Notes: generated by a model from the sequence alone, not told the origin. Positions 47,234-58,364 are shown, counted from the first letter of the stretch. The stretch: 64,000 nucleotides of DNA from Hyphomicrobiales bacterium (GCA_900469615.1 UBYA01000006.1:285412-349411), one strand, 5' to 3'. A program made the numbers and translations.

Positions 47234-50200
47234 ACGTTTCGTCGCTCTTCATCGGCCGCCCCATCGCAACCTCGCTTCTCGGGGTCGCGGTCCTGTTGGG
47301 CGGCATTCTCGGTTTTCTTTTCCTGCCGGTCGCGCCGCTGCCGCAGGTGGATTTTCCGACGATACAGGTGACGACGCAGCTTCCCGGCGCCGATCCGGAT
47401 ACGATGGCGGCTCTCGTGACGGCGCCGCTGGAGCGGCCGCTCGGCCAGATTCCGTCGCTCGCCTCCATGACATCCTCGAGCGCCTTCGGCATCAGCCAGA
47501 TCACCCTTCAGTTCGATCTCGGCCGCGATATCGACGGCGCCGCGCAGGACGTGCAGGCGGCGATCAATGCGGCGGGCTCGACATTGCCGCGCACGCTTCC
47601 CTATCCGCCGACCTATTCGAAGGTGAATCCGGCCGATACGCCGATCGTGACGCTGGCCCTGCGCTCCAACAGCTATTCGATCCGCGAACTCAGCGACTTC
47701 GCCGATACGATGATGGCGCAACGCCTGAGCGAGGTCTCCGGCGTCGGCGACGTCAACATCCAGGGCGGGGTCAAGCCCGCCATCCGCATTCAGGTGGACC
47801 TGCCGCGCCTTGCTTCCTATGGCCTTGCCCTGGAAGATATCCGCACGGCCATCACCAACGCCAGCGTCGCCGGCGCCAAGGGAGCGCTCGACGGCACCCA
47901 GCAAAGCTTCACGCTTGCGGCGAACGACCAGATCGTCGACCCGAACATCTATAAATCCGTCATCGTCGCCTATCGCAACAACGCCCCGGTGCAATTGAAG
48001 GACGTGGCCGATGTCGTCGAGGGATTGGAGAACAATCGCGTCGGCGCCTGGTATCAGGGCCAGCCCGCAGTCATTCTCGACATCATGCGTCAGCCGGGCG
48101 CGAACGTCATCCAGACGGTCGAAAATGTCCTGAAGCAGATCCCGAGGCTGAAGCAGGCCATGCCGGCCGGCGTATCGCTCGATATCGTCAACGACCGCAC
48201 CGAAACCATCCGCGCCTCGATCCATGACGTGCAATGGACGCTGGTCATCAGTATCGGTCTCGTCATCCTCGTCGTTCTGCTGTTCCTGCGCACGATGACG
48301 GCGACCTTCATTGCGGGCGTCGCGCTGCCGCTGTCGCTGATCGCGACCTTCGGCGTCATGTGGTTCGCCGGCTTCAGCCTGGACAACCTCTCGCTCATGG
48401 CCCTGACGATCGGCACCGGTTTCGTCGTCGACGATGCCATCGTGATGATCGAAAACATCGCCCGCCATATCGAGGAGGGCGAAAATCCCATGCAGGCGGC
48501 GCTGAAGGGCGCCGGCGAGATCGGGTTCACGATCATTTCGCTGACGGTCTCGCTGGTAGCGGTGTTCATTCCGCTGCTGTTCATGACCGGGATCGTCGGG
48601 CGGATGTTCCGGGAGTTCGCGCTGACGCTCACCATCGCCGTCGTCGTGTCGGCGGTTGTTTCGCTGACGCTCACACCGATGATGTGCGCGCGCATCCTGC
48701 GCAAGCCGAAGGATCGGCAAGGCGGTTTCCTGTCGGGGGCTGACCGGCTGACGGAGAGGCTGATCGAAGGCTATCGGCGCAGCCTCGTCTGGGCGGTGGA
48801 TCGCAGCGGACTGATGCTCGTGATTACCGTCGTCACGCTTGCCGCGACCATCGCGCTCTATGTCGTCATCCCCAAAGGTTTCCTGCCGGCTCAGGATACC
48901 GGCCTGATTACCGCCGTCGTCGAAGCCGAGCCGACGACCTCCTTCGAAACGATGAAACAGGTGCAGGCGACCGTCGCCGACCGGCTGCGCAAGGACCCCG
49001 ATGTCAGCGGCGTGGTTTCCATCATCGGCACCAGCGCCAGCAATCTGACGCTGAACACCGGCAATCTCAGCCTCGTGCTGAAACCGCGGAGCGAGCGCAA
49101 CGCTTCCGCCGATCAGATCATCGACCGGATGCGCGATGAAGTCACCGGCCTGCCGGGCATTCACGTCACCTTCCAGAGCGTGCGTGACATCTCGATCAGC
49201 ACCCGGGCAAGCCGTGCGCCCTATCAATACACCTTGACCGGGACGGATACGGCAACAGTGGTCGATTGGGCCGCGAAGCTGGTGCAGCGGCTGCAGCAGA
49301 GCCCGAAGCTCATGGATGTGTCCTCCGAGGTCGAAATGGGCGGCGGGCGCATCTTCGTGAATGTCGATCGCGAAACCGCCTCGCGGCTCGGTGTGTCGAT
49401 GCAGGCCGTCAGCGACACGCTGAACGACGCCTTCGGCCAGCGCCAGATCGCGACGATTTACGGTCAGGCCAACCAGTATCGCGTCATCCTGGAGGCGGCG
49501 CCGCAATATCAGTCGGACCCGAAGTCGCTGGACAAGCTCTACGTGGCCGGCGCCAGCGATACGCAGGTGCCGCTCAACGCCTTCACGACGGCAAATTTCA
49601 CGACCGCGCCGCTGGTCATCAGCCATGACGAGCAGTTCCCTGCCGTGACGCTCAGCTTCGATCTCGCCAAGGGCGCGTCGCTCAGCGACGCCGTAAGCGA
49701 AATCAAGGCCGCCGAGCAGGACATCGGCATGCCCGACAATATCCAGCGCAAATATTCCGGCGATGCCGAGGAGTTCGCCTCGTCGCTGGCGGGCGAGCCC
49801 TGGCTGATCCTGGCGGCGGTCGTCACCATCTATATCGTGCTCGGCCTGCTCTACGAGAGCGCCGTTCATCCCGTGACCATCCTTTCGACGCTGCCTTCGG
49901 CCGGCGTCGGCGCGCTGCTGGCGCTGATGCTGTTCGGGCAGGACCTCTCGATCATCGCCCTGATCGGCATCGTGCTGCTGATGGGCATCGTCAAGAAGAA
50001 CGCGATCATGATGATCGACTTCGCGCTGGAAGCGGAGCGCAAGGAAGGTCTCGAGCCGCGCGAAGCCATTCTCAAGGCTTCGATCCTGCGCTTCCGGCCG
50101 ATCATGATGACGACGCTGGCGGCGCTGTTCGGCGCCTTGCCTCTGGCGCTCGCGCAGGGCACGGGCGCGGAACTGCGCATTCCGCTCGGCATCACCATCA

Positions 50201-50349
50201 TCGGCGGCCTCGTGCTTTCGCAGCTGCTGACGCTCTACACCACGCCCGTGATCTATCTAGCCTTCGAACGCCTGCGTGCCAGGGTCGTCGGCCGCACCAG
50301 CGGCACGCCGAGCGCCGAAATGAACGAACTGGCGGGTGGCGGGACATGA
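47230..50349 (+). CDS. RND efflux permease 1 (MdtB type)
   Basis: A 1039-residue pump subunit. It starts FIGRPIATSLLGVAVLLGG and has the fourth-helix aspartate pair in TGFVVDDAIVMIENIARHIE, duplicated periplasmic porter domains, and the eleventh-helix segment LLMGIVKKNAIMMIDFALEA. The coupled overlap with the adaptor before and the second permease after reproduces the mdtABC arrangement, in which the two permeases form a heterotrimer. Only one of the two may couple to the proton gradient in E. coli; here both keep the aspartates. No outer-membrane factor gene is included. Confidence 0.93.
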   Translation: MNVSSLFIGRPIATSLLGVAVLLGGILGFLFLPVAPLPQVDFPTIQVTTQLPGADPDTMAALVTAPLERPLGQIPSLASMTSSSAFGISQITLQFDLGRDIDGAAQDVQAAINAAGSTLPRTLPYPPTYSKVNPADTPIVTLALRSNSYSIRELSDFADTMMAQRLSEVSGVGDVNIQGGVKPAIRIQVDLPRLASYGLALEDIRTAITNASVAGAKGALDGTQQSFTLAANDQIVDPNIYKSVIVAYRNNAPVQLKDVADVVEGLENNRVGAWYQGQPAVILDIMRQPGANVIQTVENVLKQIPRLKQAMPAGVSLDIVNDRTETIRASIHDVQWTLVISIGLVILVVLLFLRTMTATFIAGVALPLSLIATFGVMWFAGFSLDNLSLMALTIGTGFVVDDAIVMIENIARHIEEGENPMQAALKGAGEIGFTIISLTVSLVAVFIPLLFMTGIVGRMFREFALTLTIAVVVSAVVSLTLTPMMCARILRKPKDRQGGFLSGADRLTERLIEGYRRSLVWAVDRSGLMLVITVVTLAATIALYVVIPKGFLPAQDTGLITAVVEAEPTTSFETMKQVQATVADRLRKDPDVSGVVSIIGTSASNLTLNTGNLSLVLKPRSERNASADQIIDRMRDEVTGLPGIHVTFQSVRDISISTRASRAPYQYTLTGTDTATVVDWAAKLVQRLQQSPKLMDVSSEVEMGGGRIFVNVDRETASRLGVSMQAVSDTLNDAFGQRQIATIYGQANQYRVILEAAPQYQSDPKSLDKLYVAGASDTQVPLNAFTTANFTTAPLVISHDEQFPAVTLSFDLAKGASLSDAVSEIKAAEQDIGMPDNIQRKYSGDAEEFASSLAGEPWLILAAVVTIYIVLGLLYESAVHPVTILSTLPSAGVGALLALMLFGQDLSIIALIGIVLLMGIVKKNAIMMIDFALEAERKEGLEPREAILKASILRFRPIMMTTLAALFGALPLALAQGTGAELRIPLGITIIGGLVLSQLLTLYTTPVIYLAFERLRARVVGRTSGTPSAEMNELAGGGT

Positions 50350-53300
50350 ACATCTCCGAGCCGTTCGTCAAACGCCCGGTCGGGACGACGCTTCTGGCGA
50401 TCGGGCTGATGATCCTCGGTATCGTTGCCTATCGCTTTCTGCCGGTCGCGAGCCTGCCGACCGTGGACCTGCCGACGATCGTCGTCTCTTCCAGCCGTCC
50501 GGGCGCCGATCCCGCAAGCATGGCGGCAAGCGTGGCGGCCCCGCTCGAACGCCATCTCGGCACCATCGCCGGCATCACGCAATTGACGTCGGTCAGCTCG
50601 CTCGGGTCAAGCACCATCATTGTGCAGTTCGACCTCTCGCGCAGCGTCGACGGCGCCGCGCAGGATGTGCAGGCGGCGCTGAACGCGGCCGCGACCGACC
50701 TGCCGGGCGATCTGCCCACCCTGCCGTCCTTCCGCAAGATCAATCCGGCGGCGGCGCCCGTGCTGATCCTGGCGCTGACGTCGGACAATGTCCCCGCAAG
50801 CGCCATCTACGACGCGGCCGACACGGTGGTCGTGCAGCGGATTTCGCAGGTGGACGGCGTCGGCGGCGTCACCGTCAGCGGCGCCGACCAGCCGGCCGTG
50901 CGCGTCAGGCTCGATCCCGACCGGCTTTCGGCGATGGGCCTCTCGCTCGATGCCGTGCGTACGGCGATCGTCAACGCCAACGTGCTCGGTCCGTTCGGCT
51001 CCATCGACGGGTCCGGCGGCGCCTTCTCGATTGCCATGAACGGGCAGCTGCGGACCCCGGAGGACTACGGAAAGATCATCGTACAGAGCGGCGACGGCAC
51101 GGCCGTTCGCCTCGCCGACATCGCCACCGTCGAAGCGGGTGTGCGCAACAGCCGTTCCGACGCCTGGTACGACGGCAAGCCGGCCGTACTGCTGAACGTC
51201 ACCAAGCAGGCGGATGCGAACGTCATCGCCACCGTCGACGGCGTCAAGCAGCTGATCCCGGAGCTGCAGCGGCTCATTCCCGCAGGCGTCAAGGTTTCCA
51301 TCCTCTCCGACCGGACCACCACGATTCATGCCAGCGTCAACGACATGCAATGGACGCTGCTTGCGACCATCTGCCTGGTCATGGCCGTGGTCTTCGTCTT
51401 CCTGCGGCGCGCCACGCCGACTTTTGCCGCCGGCGTCACCGTGCCGCTGTCGCTCGCCGGAACCTTCGCCGCGATGTGGCTGTTCGGATTGTCGATCGAC
51501 AATCTCTCGCTCATGGCGCTGGCCGTATCCGTCGGCTTCGTCGTCGACGATGCCATCGTCATGATCGAAAACATCTATGCCAATCTGGAAACCGGCATGA
51601 AGCCGATGCGGGCGGCGCTCGAAGGGGCGAAGCAGATCGGTTTTACTGTCATTTCGATCAGCCTGTCGCTGCTTGCGGCCTTCATACCGCTATTCTTCAT
51701 GGGCGGCATCGTCGGCCGCTTCTTCCAGACCTTTTCGCTGACGCTCGGCTTCACCATCATCGTTTCGACGCTGGTGTCGCTGACGCTGACGCCGATGATC
51801 TGCGGCCATCGCTTGCGCCCGCATGATATCGACGCCCGGCCCGGTCCGTTCGGCCGCCTTGTGGAGGGCACCTTGGGCGCGATCACCGGCTTTTATGGCC
51901 GCACGCTGAAAGCCGTGCTGCACCACCGGGTGCTCTCCGTGCTCGTGATCATCGCCTGCGTGGTCATGTCCGGCTATCTTTACGTCAAGGTGCCGAAGGG
52001 CTTCATTCCGCAGGACGATACCGGCTTCATCCAGGGCGGCACGCAGGCGGCGACCGATATTTCCTATCCGGCCATGGTCAAGCTGCAGCAGCAGGCAGCG
52101 GATATCGCTTCGCAGGACCCGGCGGTCTCCGGTCTCGGCTCCTCCGTCGGCGGCGGGGGCTTCTCCAGCTCGGTCAATCGCGGCCAGCTCTATATTTCGC
52201 TAAAACCAGCGTCCGAGCGCGCGCCGACGGCCGAGGTCATAGACCGGCTTCGCAAGCGCTTGATGGCCATTCCGGGCCTCAGCACCTTCCTGTTTTCGCC
52301 CGGCGATATCCGTGCCGGCGCGCGCCAGTCGCAATCGCAATATCAGTTCACGGTCTGGAGCGCGAATTACGACGAGCTGGTGGAATGGGCTCCCAAGGTG
52401 CTGCAGCGGCTGCAGGCCCTGCACGAGCTGACCGACGTCGCAACCGACAGGCAGCCGAACGGCCTGCAGGCGACCGTCAATATCGACCGCAGCATGGCCT
52501 CGCAGCTCGGCGTCAGCATTCAATCCATCGATGCGGCCCTGAACAACGCCTTCGCCCAGCGGCAGATCTCGACGATCTATACGCAGCGCAACCAGTACCG
52601 CGTCGTTCTGGAGGCGGACCCGACCTACGCTCTCGATCCCGGCGATATTTCCAAGCTGTATGTCCCGGGTTCCGGCGGCACGCAGGTTCCGCTGAGTGCC
52701 GTCGCATCGATCGATCGAACGCTGGCGCCGCTGGTGGTCAATCACCAGGGCCAATATCCGTCCGTCACCATTTCCTACAATCTCGCGCTCAATACGCCGT
52801 TGCAGGCGGCAAACGACGCCATCCAGCAGGCGGTGCTGGAAATGCATCTGCCCGATACGCTGCATGCGGATTTCGCCGGCGATGCGGCGAGCATCACCCA
52901 ATCGTCCGGCAGCCAGCCGCTGCTGCTGCTGGCGGCATTGCTGACGGTCTACATCGTTCTCGGCATCCTTTATGAAAGCCTGGCGCATCCGCTGACGATC
53001 ATCTCGACGCTGCCGTCGGCGGGCCTCGGAGCGCTGCTGGCGCTCGTCATCAGTGGCACGGAACTGACGATCATCGCCTTCATCGGGATTATCCTGCTGA
53101 TCGGCATCGTCAAGAAGAACGGTATCATGATGGTGGACTTCGCGTTGCAGGGCGAGCGCACGCTCGGCCTGTCGTCGGAGGAAGCCATCTATCAGGCGTG
53201 CCTCAAGCGTTTCCGGCCGATCCTGATGACGACGCTGGCCGCGCTGATGGGCGCCATTCCGCTGATCATCGCCACCGGCCCCGGCGCGGAGCTGCGCCGC

Positions 53301-53447
53301 CCGCTCGGCATCACCATCGTCGGCGGCCTCGTGGTGTCGCAGGTGCTGACGCTCTACACGACGCCGATCATCTACCTGATGCTTGCCAAGCTGCATGCGA
53401 AATGGTCGCCGAAGCCGCCGGCGGTAGCGCCGGTGCCTGCCGCGTAG
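50346..53447 (+). CDS. RND efflux permease 2 (MdtC type)
   Basis: A 1033-residue pump subunit homologous to the preceding gene. Marks are FVKRPVGTTLLAIGLMILGI, the aspartate pair in VGFVVDDAIVMIENIYANLE and LLIGIVKKNGIMMVDFALQG. The start overlaps the upstream stop by four bases (ATGA). The two permeases are clearly diverged paralogues, not a recent tandem duplication. It is the last gene of the operon; beyond it lie a 382-base gap and a convergent RND operon. Confidence 0.93.
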   Translation: MNISEPFVKRPVGTTLLAIGLMILGIVAYRFLPVASLPTVDLPTIVVSSSRPGADPASMAASVAAPLERHLGTIAGITQLTSVSSLGSSTIIVQFDLSRSVDGAAQDVQAALNAAATDLPGDLPTLPSFRKINPAAAPVLILALTSDNVPASAIYDAADTVVVQRISQVDGVGGVTVSGADQPAVRVRLDPDRLSAMGLSLDAVRTAIVNANVLGPFGSIDGSGGAFSIAMNGQLRTPEDYGKIIVQSGDGTAVRLADIATVEAGVRNSRSDAWYDGKPAVLLNVTKQADANVIATVDGVKQLIPELQRLIPAGVKVSILSDRTTTIHASVNDMQWTLLATICLVMAVVFVFLRRATPTFAAGVTVPLSLAGTFAAMWLFGLSIDNLSLMALAVSVGFVVDDAIVMIENIYANLETGMKPMRAALEGAKQIGFTVISISLSLLAAFIPLFFMGGIVGRFFQTFSLTLGFTIIVSTLVSLTLTPMICGHRLRPHDIDARPGPFGRLVEGTLGAITGFYGRTLKAVLHHRVLSVLVIIACVVMSGYLYVKVPKGFIPQDDTGFIQGGTQAATDISYPAMVKLQQQAADIASQDPAVSGLGSSVGGGGFSSSVNRGQLYISLKPASERAPTAEVIDRLRKRLMAIPGLSTFLFSPGDIRAGARQSQSQYQFTVWSANYDELVEWAPKVLQRLQALHELTDVATDRQPNGLQATVNIDRSMASQLGVSIQSIDAALNNAFAQRQISTIYTQRNQYRVVLEADPTYALDPGDISKLYVPGSGGTQVPLSAVASIDRTLAPLVVNHQGQYPSVTISYNLALNTPLQAANDAIQQAVLEMHLPDTLHADFAGDAASITQSSGSQPLLLLAALLTVYIVLGILYESLAHPLTIISTLPSAGLGALLALVISGTELTIIAFIGIILLIGIVKKNGIMMVDFALQGERTLGLSSEEAIYQACLKRFRPILMTTLAALMGAIPLIIATGPGAELRRPLGITIVGGLVVSQVLTLYTTPIIYLMLAKLHAKWSPKPPAVAPVPAA

Positions 53448-53639
53448 AGCTGAGGGGAAGCCTGCTCCGCCGATCGCGGCTTGGGATCCCGGCAAGGACC
53501 GATGGCTTCCTGATGGGGCCGGCAAACGTCAAGGGAAACAGCGTTCAGGGAAAGGCGACCACGCCGGAGGTGCCTCACGCGCTTTGCGGCAACAGTGCTC
53601 ATGCCCTTCCCGCGCGGTTTTGCAAGGGCGACGCCTATA

Positions 53640-53685
53640 GAGCAATTCCGCATGGAAACCGCTATGCACTTTCCTGAAATTGCTC
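53640..53685. repeat. Family A repeat, second hairpin only
   Basis: GAGCAATT and AATTGCTC close a stem-loop whose interior (CCGCATGGAAACCGCT and CACTTTCCTGAAATTG) resembles the second half of the copies at 9703 and 14389. The first hairpin (GAGCGG) is missing. Confidence 0.65.
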
Positions 53686-53730
53686 CCATTCGGCGCATGT
53701 CCCGGAATACCAACCGTCTTTCCTGGGATC

Positions 53731-53773
53731 AAAAACCAGAAGGGCTCCCGCGTGAACGCAGGAGCCCTTCTGG
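53731..53773 (-). terminator. Intrinsic terminator of the minus-strand RND operon
   Basis: CCAGAAGGGCTCC and GGAGCCCTTCTGG form a perfect 13-base stem with a 12-base loop; on the minus strand the stem is followed by TTTTTGA. It lies 57 bases beyond the permease stop and is a textbook intrinsic terminator. Confidence 0.85.
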
Positions 53774-53829
53774 TCGAAGTTGGATCGGCGCCGCCCGCAA
53801 CTCGAGGCCGAGAGCGGGCGGAGCGGTCG

Positions 53830-56800
53830 TCAATGCGTGGTGGGGCTGCTGTCGGCCGCCGGCGTTTCCGGCGTTGTCGTCGGCCCGACCTTGCCCTTGA
53901 AGACGCGGCGAACCGAGACGAAGAGCAGCGGAATGAAGAAGACGCCCAGCACGGTCGCCGAGATCATGCCGCCCATGACGCCGATACCGATCGAGTTCTG
54001 GCTGCCCGATCCGGCGCCGTTGGCGATTGCCAGCGGCATGACGCCGAGGATGAAGGCGAGCGAGGTCATCAGGATCGGTCGCAGGCGCTGTCGGGCTGCT
54101 TCCAGCGTCGCGTCGATCAGGCTCTTGCCCTGATTCTGCTGCTCGATGGCGAACTCGACGATCAGGATGGCGTTCTTCGCCGCCAGGCCGATGGTCGTCA
54201 GCAGGCCGACCTTGAAGTAGACGTCGTTCGACTGGCCGAACAGGGTTGCGGCCAAGAGCGCTCCGAAGATGCCGATCGGAACCGACAGCATGACGGCGAG
54301 CGGGATCGACCAGCTCTCGTAAAGCGCGGCGAGCGCCAGGAACACGACGAGGATCGAGATCGCGTAGAGCTGGCTTGCCTGGTTGCCGGAAAGCTTTTCC
54401 TGGGCCGACAGGCTGGTCCATTCGTGGCTGAAGCCCGGCGGCAGGCTCGCCATGATCTTGTCGATCTCGTTCATAGCGTCGCCCGAGGAAACGCCCGGGG
54501 CGGCGGCACCCTGGATTTCGACGGCCGACGAGCCGTTATAGCGTTCCAGGCGCGGCGAACCATAATTCCATTCGCCTCTGGAGAAGGCCGAGAACGGCAC
54601 CATGGCGCCATCCGAGTTGCGCACATACCAGCGGCCGAAATCTTCCGGCTGCATGCGGAAATCCTTATCGGCCTGCACGTAGACTTTCTTCACGCGACCG
54701 CGGTCGATGAAGTCGTTGACGTAGGTGCCGCCCCATGCGGTCGACAAGGTGGTGTCGATGTCGGAGAGCTGGATGTTGAGCGCGCTGGCTTTCTCTTCGT
54801 CGATGTTCAGCGAATATTGCGGCGTATCCTCCTGGCCGTTCGGGCGAGTGCCGAACAGCTTGGGGTTCTTCGCGGCGGCGGCGAGCAGCTGGTTGCGGGC
54901 ATCGATCAGTGCGGCGTGGCCGGCGCCGTTGATGTCCTTGATGAAGAAGTCGAAGCCGCTCGAGCTGCCGAAGCCCGGGATCGCAGGCGGGGCAAGCGCG
55001 AAAACGCTGCCATCCTTGATCTTCGAGAAGGCGCCCATGGCGCGGGCGGCGATCGCCTGAGCCTTCGATTGCGGCGTCTTGCGCTGGTCGAAATCCTTCA
55101 ACCTCACGAAGACGATACCGACATTCTGGCCCTGGCCGCTGAAGCCGAAACCGGCAACCGCGAATGCACCGTCCACATAGTCCTTCTCGGTATTGAGATA
55201 ATAGTCCTTCACCTGGTCTAGCACTGCCCAGGTTCGGGAATCCGCGGCGCCGGGTGGGAGCTGGATGGCCGTCAGCAGGATGCCCTGGTCCTCGTCCGGC
55301 AGGAACGAGCTCGGGAGGCGGTTGAACAGGAAGGCGACGGCGCCGCCGATCAGGACGAACACCAGCAGGAAGACGACGGTGAGGCGGATCATGCCGTGGA
55401 CGCCGCGCTGGTAGCGATGCGTCGCCCGCTCGAAGTTGCGGTTGAACCAGCCGAAGGCGCCCTTTTCCTTTGCCCCGTGCTTGGGCTGCTTGAGGATGGT
55501 GGCGCAAAGGGCCGGCGTCAGGATCAACGCAACGATGACCGAGAGGACCATCGCCGAGACGATCGTGACCGAGAACTGGCGGTAGATGACGCCGACCGAG
55601 CCGGAGAAGAAGGCCATCGGAATGAAAACGGCCGAAAGGACCGTGGCGATGCCGATCAGCGCGCCGGTGATTTCCTCCATGGACTTGATCGTCGCCGCAC
55701 GCGGCGACAATCCCTCTTCCTCCATGACACGCTCGACGTTTTCGACGACGACGATGGCGTCGTCGACCAGAAGGCCGATGGCCAGCACCATGCCGAACAT
55801 GGTCAGCGTATTGATGGAATAGCCGAAAAGGGAGAGCACGCCGAAGGTGCCGAGCAGAACGACCGGGACGGCGAGCGTCGGGATCAGCGTCGCGCGGATA
55901 TTCTGCAGGAAGATGAACATGACGATGAAAACGAGCACGATGGCTTCGAACAGCGTCTTGACCACGTCCTCGATCGACAGCTTGACGAAGGGTGTCGTGT
56001 CGTAGGGGTAGACCACCTCGACATTCGGCGGCAGGGTCTGCTGCAGGTTGTCGATGGTCGTCCGCACCGCCTCGGCCGTGTTGATGGCGTTGGCGCCGGA
56101 TGCGAGCATCACCGCAAGGCCGGCCGAGGGATGACCGTTATAGGTGCTCGACGTGGTGTAGCTATCCGCGCCGAGCTCGACGGTGGCGACATCGTTCAGG
56201 CGAACCAGCGCGCCGTCGGACTGGCTCTTCAGGATGATGTTTTCGAACTGCTCCGGCGTCTGCAGGCGGCTCTTGGCCGTTACGGTCGCGTTGAGCTGCT
56301 GACCTTTGCGCTGCGGCAGCGCGCCGAGCTGGCCGGCCGAGACCTGCGAGTTCTGCGACTCGATCGCGCTGGTGACGTCGCTCACCATGAGCTGGTATTT
56401 GGCGAGCTTGTCCGGGTCCACCCAGATGCGCATGGCGTAGCCGGCGCCGAAGATCTGCGTATCGCCGACACCCTCGATGCGCTTCAGCGTATCGTTGAGC
56501 GTGCTGGAAATATAGTCGGCGAGGTCGTTGGAGTTCAGCTTGCCGTCCGTGGACACGAAGCCAACGACCATCAGGAAGTTCGACGTCGACTTGGAGACGA
56601 CGATGCCGGTGTTCTGCACGGCCTGCGGCAGCTGCGCCGTGACGAGCTGCAGCTTGTTCTGCACCTGCATCTGCGCGACGTCGGGATCGGCCTTGTTGGT
56701 GAAGGTCAGCGTGATCGAAGCCTGACCCGTCGAGGTCGATGTCGACGTCATGTAGTCGAGGTTGTCGATGCCGGTCATGCCCTGCTCGATGACCTTGGTC

Positions 56801-56982
56801 ACCGAGTTTTCGACGGTGGCGGCGTCGGCACCGGAATAGGTGGCGCTAATGCGCACACTCGTCGGCGCGATCTGCGGATACTGCGAGATCGACAGCGTGA
56901 GGATCGAAAGCGCCCCCGCCAGCATGATGACGATGGCGATAACCCAGGCAAAAATCGGCCTGTCGATGAAAAAACGAGACAT
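53830..56982 (-). CDS. RND multidrug efflux permease (AcrB/BepE type)
   Basis: A 1050-residue pump of the HAE1 family. It begins [20 protein letters not shown], has the aspartate pair in [20 protein letters not shown], and ends with a Thr/Pro-rich tail ([18 protein letters not shown]). The large porter loops read as in MexB/BepE. It follows its adaptor gene by eight bases on the minus strand and is stopped by the terminator at 53731-53773. It would export hydrophobic drugs or phenolics. Compared with the permease at 23900 it is a distinct paralogue, not a recent copy. Confidence 0.94.
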   Translation of the reverse strand: MSRFFIDRPIFAWVIAIVIMLAGALSILTLSISQYPQIAPTSVRISATYSGADAATVENSVTKVIEQGMTGIDNLDYMTSTSTSTGQASITLTFTNKADPDVAQMQVQNKLQLVTAQLPQAVQNTGIVVSKSTSNFLMVVGFVSTDGKLNSNDLADYISSTLNDTLKRIEGVGDTQIFGAGYAMRIWVDPDKLAKYQLMVSDVTSAIESQNSQVSAGQLGALPQRKGQQLNATVTAKSRLQTPEQFENIILKSQSDGALVRLNDVATVELGADSYTTSSTYNGHPSAGLAVMLASGANAINTAEAVRTTIDNLQQTLPPNVEVVYPYDTTPFVKLSIEDVVKTLFEAIVLVFIVMFIFLQNIRATLIPTLAVPVVLLGTFGVLSLFGYSINTLTMFGMVLAIGLLVDDAIVVVENVERVMEEEGLSPRAATIKSMEEITGALIGIATVLSAVFIPMAFFSGSVGVIYRQFSVTIVSAMVLSVIVALILTPALCATILKQPKHGAKEKGAFGWFNRNFERATHRYQRGVHGMIRLTVVFLLVFVLIGGAVAFLFNRLPSSFLPDEDQGILLTAIQLPPGAADSRTWAVLDQVKDYYLNTEKDYVDGAFAVAGFGFSGQGQNVGIVFVRLKDFDQRKTPQSKAQAIAARAMGAFSKIKDGSVFALAPPAIPGFGSSSGFDFFIKDINGAGHAALIDARNQLLAAAAKNPKLFGTRPNGQEDTPQYSLNIDEEKASALNIQLSDIDTTLSTAWGGTYVNDFIDRGRVKKVYVQADKDFRMQPEDFGRWYVRNSDGAMVPFSAFSRGEWNYGSPRLERYNGSSAVEIQGAAAPGVSSGDAMNEIDKIMASLPPGFSHEWTSLSAQEKLSGNQASQLYAISILVVFLALAALYESWSIPLAVMLSVPIGIFGALLAATLFGQSNDVYFKVGLLTTIGLAAKNAILIVEFAIEQQNQGKSLIDATLEAARQRLRPILMTSLAFILGVMPLAIANGAGSGSQNSIGIGVMGGMISATVLGVFFIPLLFVSVRRVFKGKVGPTTTPETPAADSSPTTH

Positions 56983-56990
56983 TGTCTATC

Positions 56991-58292
56991 TCACTTCTGA
57001 GCGCCGGAGGCGTTCTTGGTGTCGGTCTTTTCCAATGCTGCCTGTTCCGCGGGCTTGCCATCGGCGGCAGCCTGCTTCACTTCACCGGTCGCATCGTCGA
57101 TCGTCACGGGGGAGACGGTGACTTCCTGGCCGTCGCGGACGCGTTGGCTGCCTTCGACGATCACGCGATCGCCGTCTTTGATTCCCTCGCTCACCAGCCA
57201 GCTGTTGCCGATGCTGCGCTGCACTTTCAGCACCCGCTGCTGCACCTTGTTGTCGGTGGCCACGAACATGGCGATCGGTTCGCCCTTCGTGTTGCGCGTC
57301 ACGGCGCGCTGCGGCACGAGGAAGCTGTTTTCGGCTATGCCTTCCTGAAGGGTGGCGCGCACGTACATGCCGGGCAGCAGCAGCCGGTCGGGATTGGGGA
57401 AGACGGCGCGCACGGTGATCGTGCCGACGGTCTCGGCGACGGCGGCTTCCGCAAATTCGAGCTTGCCGGTTTCCTTGTACTGGCTGCCGTCCTCCAGCGT
57501 CAGATGCACGGAGACGTTGTCGCCGCTGGTTTTCAGCCGGCCGTCGGCGATGGCGCGGCGGAATTCGAGCAGGTTGGTGCTCGACTGCGTAACGTCGACA
57601 TTGATCGGGTCGAGCTGGCGAATTGTGGTCAGCGCCGTCGTCTGATCGGCCGTGACAAGCGCGCCGACCGTCACCGTGGAGGCGTCGACGCGGCCGCTGA
57701 TCGGCGCGCGCATCTTGGTGTAGTCGAGATTGATGCGGGCGGTTTCGAGTGCGGCCTTGGCGGAAGCGACATCGGCCTGAGCCTGGACGAGCGTGGATTG
57801 CGCATCGTCGAAGTCCTGCTTGCTGACTGCATTCTGGGCGCTCAGGCCCTTGTAACGGTCGAGCTTGGCCTGGGCGCTGGGCACGGCGCCCTGCGCCTTC
57901 TGAAGGGCGGCGGCGGCGCTGTCATAGGACGCCTGATATGAAGCCGGATCGATTTCATACAGCACGTCGCCCGCCTGGACTTCGCTGCCTTCCTTGAAAT
58001 TGCGGCTGCGAATGATGCCGCCGACCTGCGGGCGTACCTCGGCGACGAGGTAGGCGCTGGTGCGGCCGGGCAGCTCGGCGGTAATCGCCACCGATTGCGG
58101 ATGCAGCGACATCGCGCTGACTTCCGTCTTGACGGACGGAGCATTGTTCTGGGCGGTATTCTGCTGGTTGCAGCCGGCCAGTAACAGGGCTGCGACGACT
58201 CCTGCGATGGTCATCGAAGCGCGGCCGGATGAAAGGCGCGCGGATATCGTCGGAGATGCGGGTGCAGAAGTGGGAGGAGCGAGCTTTCGCAC
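56991..58292 (-). CDS. RND efflux periplasmic adaptor lipoprotein (AcrA/BepD type)
   Basis: A 433-residue adaptor. The GTG at 58292 is chosen because AGGAA lies eight bases upstream; it opens an extended N-terminal region followed by a lipoprotein signal (MTIAGVVAALLLAGC, lipid Cys about residue 41). The lipoyl halves (VRPQVGGIIRSRNFKEGSEV, MRAPISGRVDASTVTVGALV) flank a coiled-coil hairpin, and the barrel ends LLPGMYVRATLQ. It is divergent from a TetR gene, as in bepR-bepDE and related systems, and eight bases before the permease. Symbol left blank because several rhizobial homologues exist. Confidence 0.92.
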   Translation of the reverse strand: MRKLAPPTSAPASPTISARLSSGRASMTIAGVVAALLLAGCNQQNTAQNNAPSVKTEVSAMSLHPQSVAITAELPGRTSAYLVAEVRPQVGGIIRSRNFKEGSEVQAGDVLYEIDPASYQASYDSAAAALQKAQGAVPSAQAKLDRYKGLSAQNAVSKQDFDDAQSTLVQAQADVASAKAALETARINLDYTKMRAPISGRVDASTVTVGALVTADQTTALTTIRQLDPINVDVTQSSTNLLEFRRAIADGRLKTSGDNVSVHLTLEDGSQYKETGKLEFAEAAVAETVGTITVRAVFPNPDRLLLPGMYVRATLQEGIAENSFLVPQRAVTRNTKGEPIAMFVATDNKVQQRVLKVQRSIGNSWLVSEGIKDGDRVIVEGSQRVRDGQEVTVSPVTIDDATGEVKQAAADGKPAEQAALEKTDTKNASGAQK

Positions 58293-58336
58293 GTTGCTAT
58301 TTCCTGTTGCCTTATTTACAGTACCAAGTCGTACAG

Positions 58337-58364
58337 AAAATATGTATACTGCTTCAAATGTCAA
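58337..58364 (-). promoter_or_regulatory. Candidate promoter of the minus-strand RND operon
   Basis: On the minus strand TTGACA (58364-58359) and TATTTT (58342-58337) are separated by 16 bases in the divergent gap with the TetR gene. A TACA-N7-TGTA inverted repeat (58332-58346) overlaps the -10 and could be an operator; this part is tentative. Confidence 0.5.

Larger units (their letters stand above)
53448..53829. other. Gene-free gap between two convergent RND operons
   Basis: This 382-base stretch carries a family A repeat half-copy (53640-53685) and a strong terminator (53731-53773). No convincing reading frame is seen. Confidence 0.6.

Noticed and set aside
47032..49869. Long minus-strand open frame (945 codons) opposite the MdtB-type permease
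   Set aside because: Antisense shadow of a conserved gene with low-complexity composition.
47230..53447. Recent tandem duplication of an RND gene
   Set aside because: The two permeases are clearly diverged and follow the known MdtB/MdtC heteromer plan.
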